Shown here in pieces: positions 1-27,988 of a stretch of 64,000 bases of DNA. How positions within the stretch are numbered: the first letter of the stretch is position 1; each line of letters begins with the position of its first letter. Under the pieces are notes generated by a model. It saw nothing but the letters and a program-made list of their open reading frames with translations. It was not told the origin of the DNA and made no database searches. The position numbers and the translations under genes were made by a program. Source of the stretch: Streptomyces sp. S465 (lineage in GTDB: Bacteria > Actinomycetota > Actinomycetes > Streptomycetales > Streptomycetaceae); contig NZ_CP114036.1 of the NCBI RefSeq assembly GCF_026898115.1, positions 9,574,870-9,638,869 on the forward strand. The letters run 5' to 3'.

Positions 1-15666
<15,666 letters not shown>

Positions 15667-15698
15667 TCTGCCGCAGGTCACCGACAAGGAGGAACTCC

Positions 15699-18873
<3,175 letters not shown>

Positions 18874-18887
<14 letters not shown>

Positions 18888-20577
18888 CCGGCCCCCGCCC
18901 GCTGCCCCGGCCGCGTCCGTCCCGCCCCACGCCATGACGACAGGACCAGGGCACGCGGCGCGCGCCGAGCCGCAGCCGGTTCCCGGTGCCGTGCCGCGCG
19001 CCGTCCCCGCGTCCTTCGCACAGGAGCGCGTGTGGTTCGCCGGCCGGATGGCGCCCGACGCCTCGGCGTACCGCATCGTCGATGAGTTGGTCGTGCACGC
19101 CGCGGTGACCGAGGCCGACCTGCGGCACGCCTTCGTCCTGCTGGTGCAGCGCCACGAGGCCCTGCGCACGTCCCTGCGGGTCGTCGACGGCCGGCTCACA
19201 CAGTACGTACTCCCGCGGATCGACCTGGCGCTCCGCCACGTCGACCTGACCGGCGCGGACGATGCCCAGCAGGTGGACGTCCGGCGCTCTCGCAGGACAG
19301 AGCTGGCACGCCGGCCCTTCGACCTGGAGCGAGCCCCCCTGTGGCGCGCGGAGCTGCTGGCGCTGGGGGAGACGGAATGGGCGGTGGTGTTCGCCGCCCA
19401 CCACGTCGTCTACGACGCCGCCTCACGGTTCAACCTCCAGGCCGAGCTCACCGAGATCTGCGCGGCTGCCGAACAGGGGCGGGAGCCGAAGCTGCCGGAG
19501 CTGCCGCTGAGCTACACCGGCCACGCGCAGCGAGAGCGTGACCGGCTGTCGCCCCGTCGGCGAACCGAGTTGGCCGCGTACTGGCGCGCGCGACTGGCTC
19601 AGCTCCCGCCCGTCCACCGCCTGCCGCTGGACCACCTGAGGCCCGCGGCCCGGACGTTCGTGGGGGCCGAGGTGCGGGCCGGGCTCCCCCCGGAGGTCAC
19701 CGCGTCGCTGCCGGGTACGGCACGGCGGCTCGGCACCGAGCCCGTCATGCTCTGCCTCGCCGCCTACGTGGCCCTGCTGCACCGCCACTCGGGACAGGAG
19801 GACATCGTGGTCGGTCTGCCGGTGACGGGCCGTCGTCAGGCCGACGTACTGCCGATGATCGGCACGTTCGTCAACATGCTGGTGGTCCGCGTCGATGTCA
19901 GCGGCGGCCCGACCTTCGCCGAACTGGTCCGCCGGGTACGGTCGGCGGCCCATGTCGAGGAGCGGTACGACATCCCCTTCCAGACCCTCGTCGAACTGCT
20001 GCCCGTGCCACGGCTGCCCGGGGTGCCACCCTTGTACCAACTGGCCTTCAACCATGTGCCCGCGGGCGGCGGCCTGGGGGCTGCCTCCTCCGGTTCCGCC
20101 GGCTGTGAGGACGACCTGCTGCTGGACATCACGGCTGACACGGTCCGCATCGAATACAACGTGGCACTCCTCGAGAAGAGCACCGCCGACGCGCTGCTTG
20201 CCGACTACCTCGCGCTGCTCGCCGCGGGACTCTCCGAAGCGGACATGCCCCTGCCGCGCCTTCCGGTCGCGCCCCGGCCGGGAGACGCCCCGTCGACGCG
20301 CCCCGCCCGGACGGCCGCGGGCGGGAGGCCACGCACCGCGACGGCGCAGCTGGTCGCCGACGTGTGGAGCGCCGTCCTCGGCACCGCAGTGACCGACGTC
20401 CACGACGACTTCTTCCACCTCGGCGGTCATTCGGTGCAGGCCCTGCGCATGCTGGCGCGCCTCGCGGCGGAGCACGACACCGAGTTGAGCATCCAGGCGT
20501 TCTTCGCCGACCCGACGGTGGCCGGTCTGGCCACCGAACTCGAACGCAAGCGCCCGAGGAGGACGGCATGGCGGTGA
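18874..20577 (+). CDS. Stand-alone condensation-carrier (C-T) protein
   Basis: A 567-residue protein whose GTG start overlaps the preceding stop by 14 nt, implying translational coupling; an ATG at 18934 is an alternative. Residues about 35-460 are a condensation-superfamily domain with SFAQERVWF, a RHEALRTS segment and active-site HHVVYDA at 176-182 (HHxxxDA instead of HHxxxDG). Residues about 485-560 are a carrier domain with Ser520 (GGHSVQ). There is no A domain, so its carrier must be charged by another protein. By context it could relay the hydroxylated aminoacyl group from the A-T-hydroxylase to the A-less NRPS module, or act as an interface-type C domain partnering the hydroxylase. Both are inference. 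Confidence 0.88.
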
Positions 20578-22058
20578 CGGGCAGGATCGACGGCGTACCG
20601 AGCGACATCTGGCACGAGGAGGTGCTTGCCCCGCAGTTCGCCTACGAAGTGGAGCACCTCCTCGGACACTACCTCGCCATCGAGAAGGTCCTGCTGCTGG
20701 AGTACGTGCGGATGGGGCTGGTGGACGCCGCCGGGGCGGCCGGAATCGGAGCACGGCTCGACTCGCTGACCCCGGACGTCGTCCGCGTCGATCCGAAGGA
20801 CAACATGTCGGACATCTCCTTCGCTGTCGAGCGATACGTCCTGTCCGGACCGGTCCCGCCGTTCCACGCGTGGCACGTGGACCGCAGCCGCAACGACCTC
20901 CAGGTCTGCGCCCAGTTGATGTCCGCTCGCGAGAACCTGACCGCTGTGGCCGCCGACCTGCTGTCGCTGGGCCGTGCGGCCACCTCGCTCGCCGCCCGGT
21001 ACGCGGACGTGCCCATGCCGGGATACACCCATGCCCAGGCCGCGCAGATCATCAGCCCGGGCTTCCACCTCGCGGCCCTCGCCGCCGAGACCACGGCCAC
21101 CTTGCGCGGGATGCTGCACACCTACGACGAGATCGACGCCTGCCCACTCGGCTCGGGAACGATGGCCGGCCAGGAGCTCGCCTGGGACCGGGTGCGCATG
21201 GCCGAACTGCTCGGCTTCTCCCGTGTCCAGCCGCACGCGCTGGTGGCTGTCGCCTCCCGCGGCTGGGCCATGGCGATCGCCGGCGACCTGGCCCGCTACG
21301 CGGTGACGCTGAGCCGCTTCGCCACCGACCTCATGGCCTGGGGCGGAAGTGGTTTCGGTTTCCTGGAACTTCCTGACGACCTGTCGGGTATCTCCGCGGC
21401 CATGCCGCAAAAGCGCAACTTTCCCGTACTGGAACGTATCCGCGGCCGGTGCGCCCACGTCGCCGGGCGCGCGGCCGACATCGCCGCCGGGCAGCGCAAC
21501 ACCGCGTACACCAACACCGTGGAGGTGTCGAAGGAAGCGGGCGGGCACCTGCGCACCCAATTCGACGCCATGCGCTCGGTGCTGCGGCTGACGCGGGCGG
21601 TCCTCGCCGGAGCGACCTTCTCGGCAGACCGGATGCGCGAGGCGTGTGCGGGGGAGTACCTGGGAGGTTTCACCCTCGCGAACCAGTTGACGCTGGAGTG
21701 CGGCATCCCCTGGCGGACGGCTCAGGTGATCTCCGGGCGGTACATCAAGCGGGCCCTGGACAAGGGGCTGCGGCCGACCGAACCAGACGGCTCGCTACTG
21801 GCCACGCTCTGCGCCGACGCGGGATACGAGGTCGCGCGGACCGGCGCCCTCCTCGTTGCCGCCTTCGACGTCGACGAGGGACTGCGGACCAAGCGATCGG
21901 CCGGCTCGGCCCACCCCGACGAGGTGCGGGCGATGCTCGCCGACCAGGACGGCGCGTTCGCGAACCTCGCCGACCAGTGGTCACTGCGCGAACGCAGATC
22001 CGCCGATGCCGCCCGCCAACGGGACGACCTGCTTGCCGCGGCCGAGCGGCGGTCATGA
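20568..22058 (+). CDS. Fumarase/argininosuccinate-lyase superfamily enzyme (DabB-like)
   Basis: 496 residues. The ATG at 20568 sits behind GAGGAGG and overlaps the previous stop by 10 nt. It keeps the superfamily signature GISAAMPQKRN near residue 280, the HVDRSRND segment that binds the substrate carboxylates, and GYTHAQ. Lyases of this family split a C-N bond and release fumarate. The next two genes are a threonine kinase and a PLP beta-replacement enzyme. The likely substrate is therefore an N-succinyl (aspartate) adduct of 2,3-diaminobutyrate rather than argininosuccinate. This matches, as I recall it, the lyase proposed for 2,3-diaminobutyrate in friulimicin-type clusters. A housekeeping ArgH is unlikely given the operon. 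Confidence 0.85.
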   Translation: MAVTGRIDGVPSDIWHEEVLAPQFAYEVEHLLGHYLAIEKVLLLEYVRMGLVDAAGAAGIGARLDSLTPDVVRVDPKDNMSDISFAVERYVLSGPVPPFHAWHVDRSRNDLQVCAQLMSARENLTAVAADLLSLGRAATSLAARYADVPMPGYTHAQAAQIISPGFHLAALAAETTATLRGMLHTYDEIDACPLGSGTMAGQELAWDRVRMAELLGFSRVQPHALVAVASRGWAMAIAGDLARYAVTLSRFATDLMAWGGSGFGFLELPDDLSGISAAMPQKRNFPVLERIRGRCAHVAGRAADIAAGQRNTAYTNTVEVSKEAGGHLRTQFDAMRSVLRLTRAVLAGATFSADRMREACAGEYLGGFTLANQLTLECGIPWRTAQVISGRYIKRALDKGLRPTEPDGSLLATLCADAGYEVARTGALLVAAFDVDEGLRTKRSAGSAHPDEVRAMLADQDGAFANLADQWSLRERRSADAARQRDDLLAAAERRS

Positions 22059-22975
22059 GGGAGCCGGCGCTGGTCGCCCGCCGGCCGGGCGTGGACCTGC
22101 GCGAGGGCGCGGGCACCGCCTGCGGCACTTTCGGCGAACTGCTTCAAGGGGTGCTGCCCGACGGAGTCGACTTCCTCGTCACGTTCCCGATCACCCGCGG
22201 CACCCGGGCGTGGTTCCGCTACGACCCTGACGGCCCACTGAACGTCTTCCCCTCCCACAAGACCAAGTCCTTGCGCCTGGCGCGGGCCATGTTCGACGCC
22301 CAAGGCGTCGGCGGCGGCGGCTCCCTGGTCCTCGACAGCGGCCTGGCCGTGGGGAAAGGGCTCGCCAGTTCCTCCGCCGACCTGGTCGCCACGGCCAGGG
22401 CCGTGGGGGCGGTGCTCGGCCTGGACACCTCGCCCGCGGCCGTCGAAGGCTGGCTGCGCCCGATCGAGCCCACTGACGGGGTGATGCACCCGGGCATCGT
22501 GGTGTTCGAACACCGGACGGTCCGGTTGCGCGCGTCGCTCGGCACACTGCCCCCGGCCACGGTGGTGGCCGTCGACGAGGGCGGTCACCTCGACACGGTG
22601 ACCTTCAACCAGCGGCCCCTGCACCGCACGCCTGCCCAGAAGCGCGAGTACGAGCGCCTGATAGGGGACCTCACCATGGCCGTCGGTCGCGGTGACCTCG
22701 CCCGGGCGGGCGCGATCGCCACCCGCAGCGCGGTCCTCAACCAGCGGCACGTTCCCAAACGGAACCTCGACGCCATGATCCGGGTCAGCGACGAGATCGG
22801 CGCTCTGGGCGTGGTCTGCGCCCACAGTGGCACCATGCTCGGCCTCCTGCTCGACGCCGGCGACCCCGACCACCAGCACAAGCTGTCGGCCGCCGCCGCG
22901 GCATGCTCGCGCCTGCCCGGCGCCACCACCGTCTTTCGTTCGTTCACGTCACCAGGGAGCGCGCATGCGTCATGA
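22055..22975 (+). CDS. GHMP kinase, PduX-like L-threonine kinase (DabC-like)
   Basis: 306 residues. The start overlaps the lyase stop as ATGA. The N-terminal GELLQG signature and the glycine/serine-rich nucleotide loop GKGLASSSAD near residue 103 mark the GHMP kinases, and the GELLQG opening is typical of the PduX threonine kinase branch. In cobalamin metabolism PduX makes O-phospho-L-threonine. Here the neighbours suggest the same product is used as an activated substrate for beta-replacement, leading to 2,3-diaminobutyrate. No cobalamin genes are nearby. The C-terminal CAHSGTMLGLLLD segment is also conserved in this family. Confidence 0.85.
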   Translation: MREPALVARRPGVDLREGAGTACGTFGELLQGVLPDGVDFLVTFPITRGTRAWFRYDPDGPLNVFPSHKTKSLRLARAMFDAQGVGGGGSLVLDSGLAVGKGLASSSADLVATARAVGAVLGLDTSPAAVEGWLRPIEPTDGVMHPGIVVFEHRTVRLRASLGTLPPATVVAVDEGGHLDTVTFNQRPLHRTPAQKREYERLIGDLTMAVGRGDLARAGAIATRSAVLNQRHVPKRNLDAMIRVSDEIGALGVVCAHSGTMLGLLLDAGDPDHQHKLSAAAAACSRLPGATTVFRSFTSPGSAHAS

Positions 22976-25196
22976 CACCATCGTCGACGCGATAGGCAAC
23001 ACCCCGGCCGTACGGCTGCGGGTGGACGCCGCCGAGGGGGTCGAGGTCTACGCCAAGCTGGAGCTGCTGAACCCCTACGCGATGAAGGACCGCGTCGCCC
23101 GGCAGATGATCCTCGAGGCCCGCCGGTCCGGTGCGCTCGAGGAAGGCGCGCCCATCGTGGAGAGCTCGTCCGGCACGATGGCGCTGGGAATCGCCCTCGT
23201 CGGCACCTACCTGGGGCACGCGGTGCACATCGTCACCGACCCCCGCATCGACCCGATCACCCTCGCCAAACTGGAAGCCCTCGGGTGCGTGGTCCACGTG
23301 GTGGAGACGATGACAGGGCAGGGATGGCAGAGCGCCCGGCTGGAGCGGCTCGCGGAGCTGATGAGCGGCATGCCCGGTGCCTACTGGCCCCAGCAGTACA
23401 GCAACCCGCAGAACCCCGCCGCGTACCGCGCGTTGGCCGACGAACTGATCGGCGACCTGGGAACGGTGGACGTCGTGGTCGGCTCCGTCGGCAGCGGCGG
23501 CTCCCTGTGCGGTACGTCCGCGGCGCTGCTGGAGCGGCTGCCCGACCTGAAGGTGGTCGCTGCCGACTGCGTCGGCAGCGTGCTCTTCGGCCAGCCCGAC
23601 GTACCGGCCCGCAAACAGAGCGGACTGGGCAACAGCCTGTACCCCGACAACATCGACTACCGCCTCTTCGACGAGGTGCACTGGCTCTCGGACGACGAGG
23701 CGTTCGACGCCACCCAGCGGCTCGCCCGGGAACAGAAGATCTTCGCCGGGAACACCTCCGGGTCGGTGTACCGGATCCTGACCCACCTCGCCGCCGAGGC
23801 GGTGCCCGGCACCCGTCTGGTGGGAATCCTGCCGGATCGCGGCGACCGCTACGTGGACAGCGTGTACCGCCACCGGCCCGCCGGCCCGATCGCCGCCCGG
23901 CCCGTCGAGGTCCCCTACGGCACGACGGTCACCGGTTGGTCGTTCGCCTCGATCCCGCGCAAGAACCGACCCGTCCTGGTCTTTCTGGAGTCGAACACGA
24001 CAGGGACGGGCATGCTCGCGTTGCGTACCGCGGTGCGGCTCGGCTTCGAGCCGGTCCTGCTGGCCAAGGACCCCGCTCGCTACGCCGGCCTCGACGGCAC
24101 CGGCAGCCTGGCGGTCGCCTGCGACACCGAGAGCGACGCGGACGTCCTCCGGGCGGTTCGGGAGGCGATCGGGAAGCGGACCATCGCCGGGCTCACGACG
24201 ACCAGTGACTTCTACCTGGAACACACCGCACGGCTGGCCGCCGCGCTCGGCCTGCCGGGCCACGCTCCGGAGACGATGACGGCCTGCCGCGACAAGTCGC
24301 TGACCCGTACGGCGCTGAGGGACGCGGGAGTGCCGCAGCCGGCGTTCGCCGTGATCAGCGACCCCGCCGACATCGCCGGTGCCCTCGCGTCCGTGGGTCT
24401 GCCGTGCGTGGTCAAGCCCGTGGGCGGATCGGGGTCGCAGGACGTGCTGTGGTGCCAGGACGCCGCCACCGCCATGGAGCACGCCGCCCGCGTGCTGGCC
24501 GTGACCGAGAACGTCCGCGGCCAGGCCACCGCCCGCAAGGTCCTGGTGGAGGAGTACGCCCGCGGGCCGGAATACAGCGTGGAGATGTTCTGCGACAACG
24601 GGAAGGCCGCCTGCGTAGGGGTGACCCAGCGCACCGTCGGCGCGCTGCCGTACTTCGTCGAGACCGGCCACGTCTTTCCCGCCGAGCTGCCGGAGGCCGC
24701 CTCCGGCGAACTCGCGGAGGCGGCCCGCCAGGCGCTCAAGGCGGTGGGCTTCGACCGAGGTCCGGCACACCTCGAGATCAGGATGACGGACATGGGTCCC
24801 GCGGTCATCGAGATCAACGCCAGGCTCGCCGGCGGCATGATCCCCGAACTCGTCCGCGTGGCCACCGGGATCGACCTTCTGGAGCAGCAGGTGCGGGCCG
24901 CGGCCGGGTACCCCGTGCGGCTGCTCGCGGACCGGACCCGGCACGCGGGCATCAGGTTTCTGACCGCGCGCCGGGCAGGACAGCTTGTGGCCATCACGGG
25001 AACCGCGGAGGCGGAGCGTGTGCCCGGCGTCGAACGGGTGGTGGCCACCGGGTCCCCCGGCCGCGCGGTACGGCCGCCGCGGGACGCCTACGACCGACTC
25101 GGCTACGTGATCGCGGGCGGCGGCTCGGCCCGGGAGGTCGAGGAGACCCTGGACGCGGCCGTGCGGCTGGTGGACGTGGTGACCGTCCAGGACTGA
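22965..25196 (+). CDS. Cysteine-synthase-like PLP enzyme fused to an ATP-grasp ligase (DabA-like)
   Basis: 743 residues. The ATG at 22965 has AGGGAG upstream and overlaps the kinase stop by 11 nt. Residues 1-310 are a fold-type II PLP enzyme with IGNTPAVRL, the Schiff-base lysine K41 (NPYAMKDR), ESSSGTMA and GSVGSGGSLCGT (phosphate-binding loop). Residues about 330-743 are an ATP-grasp domain (VKPVGGSGSQDV, EYARGPEYSVE, EINARLAGGM). The PLP half probably replaces the phosphate of O-phosphothreonine with an amino donor such as aspartate. The ATP-grasp half would form an amide or peptide bond, but its substrates cannot be read from sequence. Such ligases act in dapdiamide-type dipeptide assembly. 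The fusion is the least expected part of the operon. Confidence 0.87.
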   Translation: MRHDTIVDAIGNTPAVRLRVDAAEGVEVYAKLELLNPYAMKDRVARQMILEARRSGALEEGAPIVESSSGTMALGIALVGTYLGHAVHIVTDPRIDPITLAKLEALGCVVHVVETMTGQGWQSARLERLAELMSGMPGAYWPQQYSNPQNPAAYRALADELIGDLGTVDVVVGSVGSGGSLCGTSAALLERLPDLKVVAADCVGSVLFGQPDVPARKQSGLGNSLYPDNIDYRLFDEVHWLSDDEAFDATQRLAREQKIFAGNTSGSVYRILTHLAAEAVPGTRLVGILPDRGDRYVDSVYRHRPAGPIAARPVEVPYGTTVTGWSFASIPRKNRPVLVFLESNTTGTGMLALRTAVRLGFEPVLLAKDPARYAGLDGTGSLAVACDTESDADVLRAVREAIGKRTIAGLTTTSDFYLEHTARLAAALGLPGHAPETMTACRDKSLTRTALRDAGVPQPAFAVISDPADIAGALASVGLPCVVKPVGGSGSQDVLWCQDAATAMEHAARVLAVTENVRGQATARKVLVEEYARGPEYSVEMFCDNGKAACVGVTQRTVGALPYFVETGHVFPAELPEAASGELAEAARQALKAVGFDRGPAHLEIRMTDMGPAVIEINARLAGGMIPELVRVATGIDLLEQQVRAAAGYPVRLLADRTRHAGIRFLTARRAGQLVAITGTAEAERVPGVERVVATGSPGRAVRPPRDAYDRLGYVIAGGGSAREVEETLDAAVRLVDVVTVQD

Positions 25197-25241
25197 CCGC
25201 CGGCCTACACCTTCGCCGGTGCGGCGGGGGCTGAGCGGAAG

Positions 25242-25269
25242 CCACACGTGCGCGGCCCCCACCGTGTGG
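25242..25269. terminator. Possible hairpin between convergent genes
   Basis: CCACACG at 25242-25248 and CGTGTGG at 25263-25269 form a 7-bp perfect stem with a 14-nt loop, in the 92-bp gap between two convergent genes. There is no U-tract, so termination is only a guess. Confidence 0.3.
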
Positions 25270-25288
25270 GCGAAAACCCGCGGCGCGG

Positions 25289-27988
25289 TCATCCGCTTCT
25301 TCGTACGCCTCGCAGCTCGTGCGGTCGAGCAGACCGGTCCGTACCCGCGGCGGGCCCCCGCACGAGTGGAGCGCCCTCGGCCAGCGGCCCCCGGTCGGCG
25401 GGAGACACCACGGCGGGGCGCACGGTCGCTGCTCGCTGCTTCGCGACCCATGCCGCGATATGCGCACGCGAGCGCAGGCCCAGGGTGGTCCTGATGTGGC
25501 GGATATGCGTCTCGACGGTGCGCACCGACACATGCATCCGGGCGGCGATCTGCCGGTTGGTCAGCCCTTCGACCACCAGAGCGGTCACGTCCCGCTCCCG
25601 CTTGCTCAGCAGGTTGTCGGTGTCTTCCGCGGTCGCGCCGGCCGCCTGGGAGCCGAGGGCGAAGGCGAGGACATGACGGCGCCGCATCGCGCGTCCGGCT
25701 TCGAGCGAGGCGCTGGCCCGGCTGGCCGGCAGGGCCTTCAGCGCCGCGGACCGTGCCGCGTCCACCCGCTCCCGCCACCACGCATCACCCCACGAAGCAC
25801 GCGGGCCGAGCTGCTCGGCTGCCCCGATGAGCTGAAGCACTTTCTCGAACCGGTAGGCGCGGGCGGCGACGATGGCCAGTCCTTGGAGCGCGTCGGCCGG
25901 CCCGGGTGTGTGCTCCGCGGGACACCGTAACGACTCGGCGAAGTACGCCTCCGCTGTCGGCAGGTCGTCCTTCTCGAGAGCGAGCGCGCCCGCCGTGACG
26001 AGGCTCGTGTGCAGCCACCGTGGCGACACCCTCATGCTCAGGAGCGGCAGGACCTCCTCGATCACCTGCTCGGCCCGGCCCAGTTCACCGTTGAGCAGCT
26101 GATAGCGGGCGAGACCGACCAGACAGAGGGCCGTCAGGGTCTCGTCACGCAGACGGTGGCCGATCTTCAGGCACTCCCGCAGGTCCGCCACGGCACCGCT
26201 CTGGTCGCCGTGGGCCTCGTGGAGCGCACTGCGGAGCAGCAGGAGACGGCCGAGGAGCGGATCGCGGTCGTAGCCGCGTTCCAGCTCCACGGCCTGCTCG
26301 GCATAGCGCATGGCCGTGCTGTAGTCCGCCTGCCGCCCCGCCAACGCGGCCGCGCACTCCAGAGCGACGCTCCGGTAGGGCGATGACTCGATACCGCGGT
26401 CCAGGACGTGCGAGAGCAGCGTCAGCGTGTCGTCCGCGGGTCCCCGTGACAACTCCACCGTGGCCAGTGCGCCGGCCAGGAGCAGCTGCCGCTCGTCAGT
26501 GCCAGGGATCAGCCAGTGGAGGGCATGGGTGAGATTGCCGTGTTCCTCCTCCAAACGTCGGAACATCGCGGGCTGGATGAACGTTTCCCGGTGGAGCGGT
26601 TCTGATAATTGTGTCAGCCAGGTCACCAGCCGCCCGTACGTCTCGGTGTCCTCGCTTTGAGCGACGAGCCGTTCGTGACCGAAACTCCGCATCGATTCCA
26701 GCAGCCGGAACCGAGCCGGACCGTCCTGATCGGTGCACGGAGTGATGACGGACTTGACCGAAAGGGCGATCAGCAGTTCGGACGTTCCCGGTTTCGCGGC
26801 GTTGCCGCCGGCGGCTACCGCGGCGGCCGCGTCAAGCCCGAAGCCCCCCGGTAGTACGGACAGCCTCCGTAGCAGCGACCGTTCGGCTGGATTCAGCAGA
26901 TCGTAGCCCCATTGGAGCGAGGCCCGCAGGCTCTGATGCCGTTGGTCCGCCAGGCGCCATCCATTTGTCAGCAGGGACAGGCGGTCGTCCAGGCGAGCCC
27001 TGACCTCGGCCAGCGGAAACGCTCTTATCAGCCGGGCAGCCATCTCGATGGGGAGCGGCAGGCCGTCGAGCCGGATACAGATCTCGCCCACGTGCCTGGC
27101 GTTCTCCGGGGTGAGCTGGAAATCAGGCACCACTGCTCGCGCCCGGTCCAGGAATAAGAGCACGGCGTCCGACCGCAGACACTCCGAGAGAAATGAATCG
27201 CCGTCCACATCGGGTAGCGCCAGACCGGACAGTGAGAACATCGCCTCCCCGGGGAGCCGCAGGGGTTCACGGCTGGTGGCGATGACTCGCAGATACGAGT
27301 GTCCTGGCAGGAGTTCGCTCAGCATCACCCCGCACTCGTCCAAGACGTGCTCGCAGTCGTCCAGCACCAAAAGGCGCTCTCTCTCATGCGCGTACGGGGC
27401 TGCCTGCGGTGCGCGCGGAGCACCGTCTTCGGCCGGCTCGCCGATGGCGGTCAGGATCTGCCGCCGTATCTGGTCGATGTGGGTCAGCGGCGCCAACTTC
27501 ACGACGACGACGTCGGAGTGTCTGCTGCGTTGCTCTTGCCCGGCCAGTTCCAGCGCCAGGCGCGTCTTGCCCACACCGGCGGGCCCCGTCAGCGTCAGCA
27601 GCCGTCCGCCGTGGAGCAACCTGCCCAACTCCACCATCTCGTCGGTTCGGCCGACGAAGCTGCTCAACTGGGTCAGTGGCCCGCCGTGAACCGCTGTGCC
27701 CATTCCGCCGGCCTTCTGCCGTTGCCGATAGGAGCGCTGTCGGCAGGCGTTGGAGCAGTACCGGGAGCGAAGCGGTGCCGCGCTTTCAGGGTTTCTCTTG
27801 TGGATGTGCTTGCCGCACATATCGCAGGAAATAGTGGTGTTGGAGGATTTATGGATCAATCCTGGCACCTCTCCATAAGCGCTGCCTTGCCCTGCGACGC
27901 CGCCCCGCGTCATGGGGGCGGTCGCGTCGTCGGGACTGAAGGATTTCGTGGCGATGGCACACGGCTGCGGTTCGCGAAGGCGGTTCAT
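25289..27988 (-). CDS. LuxR-family regulator with NB-ARC-type ATPase and N-terminal zinc ribbon
   Basis: About 899 residues from the ATG at 27988 (a TTG at 28000 is 4 codons upstream; neither has a clear ribosome site, and starts further inside are possible). The N-terminus carries a cysteine cluster, CDMCGKH then RYCSNACRQRSYRQRQK, that looks like a small zinc ribbon. An ATPase follows (GPAGVGKTRLAL Walker A, LLVLDDCEHV Walker B, IATSREPL sensor), then a helical-repeat signalling region. A C-terminal LuxR HTH comes last (LSKRERDVTALVVEGLTNRQIA, then VSVRTVETHIRHI). It converges on the diaminobutyrate operon and diverges from the dpg genes, so it is the likely pathway-specific activator of one or both. 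Confidence 0.9.
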   Translation of the reverse strand: MNRLREPQPCAIATKSFSPDDATAPMTRGGVAGQGSAYGEVPGLIHKSSNTTISCDMCGKHIHKRNPESAAPLRSRYCSNACRQRSYRQRQKAGGMGTAVHGGPLTQLSSFVGRTDEMVELGRLLHGGRLLTLTGPAGVGKTRLALELAGQEQRSRHSDVVVVKLAPLTHIDQIRRQILTAIGEPAEDGAPRAPQAAPYAHERERLLVLDDCEHVLDECGVMLSELLPGHSYLRVIATSREPLRLPGEAMFSLSGLALPDVDGDSFLSECLRSDAVLLFLDRARAVVPDFQLTPENARHVGEICIRLDGLPLPIEMAARLIRAFPLAEVRARLDDRLSLLTNGWRLADQRHQSLRASLQWGYDLLNPAERSLLRRLSVLPGGFGLDAAAAVAAGGNAAKPGTSELLIALSVKSVITPCTDQDGPARFRLLESMRSFGHERLVAQSEDTETYGRLVTWLTQLSEPLHRETFIQPAMFRRLEEEHGNLTHALHWLIPGTDERQLLLAGALATVELSRGPADDTLTLLSHVLDRGIESSPYRSVALECAAALAGRQADYSTAMRYAEQAVELERGYDRDPLLGRLLLLRSALHEAHGDQSGAVADLRECLKIGHRLRDETLTALCLVGLARYQLLNGELGRAEQVIEEVLPLLSMRVSPRWLHTSLVTAGALALEKDDLPTAEAYFAESLRCPAEHTPGPADALQGLAIVAARAYRFEKVLQLIGAAEQLGPRASWGDAWWRERVDAARSAALKALPASRASASLEAGRAMRRRHVLAFALGSQAAGATAEDTDNLLSKRERDVTALVVEGLTNRQIAARMHVSVRTVETHIRHIRTTLGLRSRAHIAAWVAKQRAATVRPAVVSPADRGPLAEGAPLVRGPAAGTDRSARPHELRGVRRSG

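Noticed and set aside
20568..22058. Housekeeping argininosuccinate lyase
   Set aside because: Overlap with a threonine kinase and a PLP beta-replacement enzyme, and the absence of argG or other arginine genes, favour a diaminobutyrate role.
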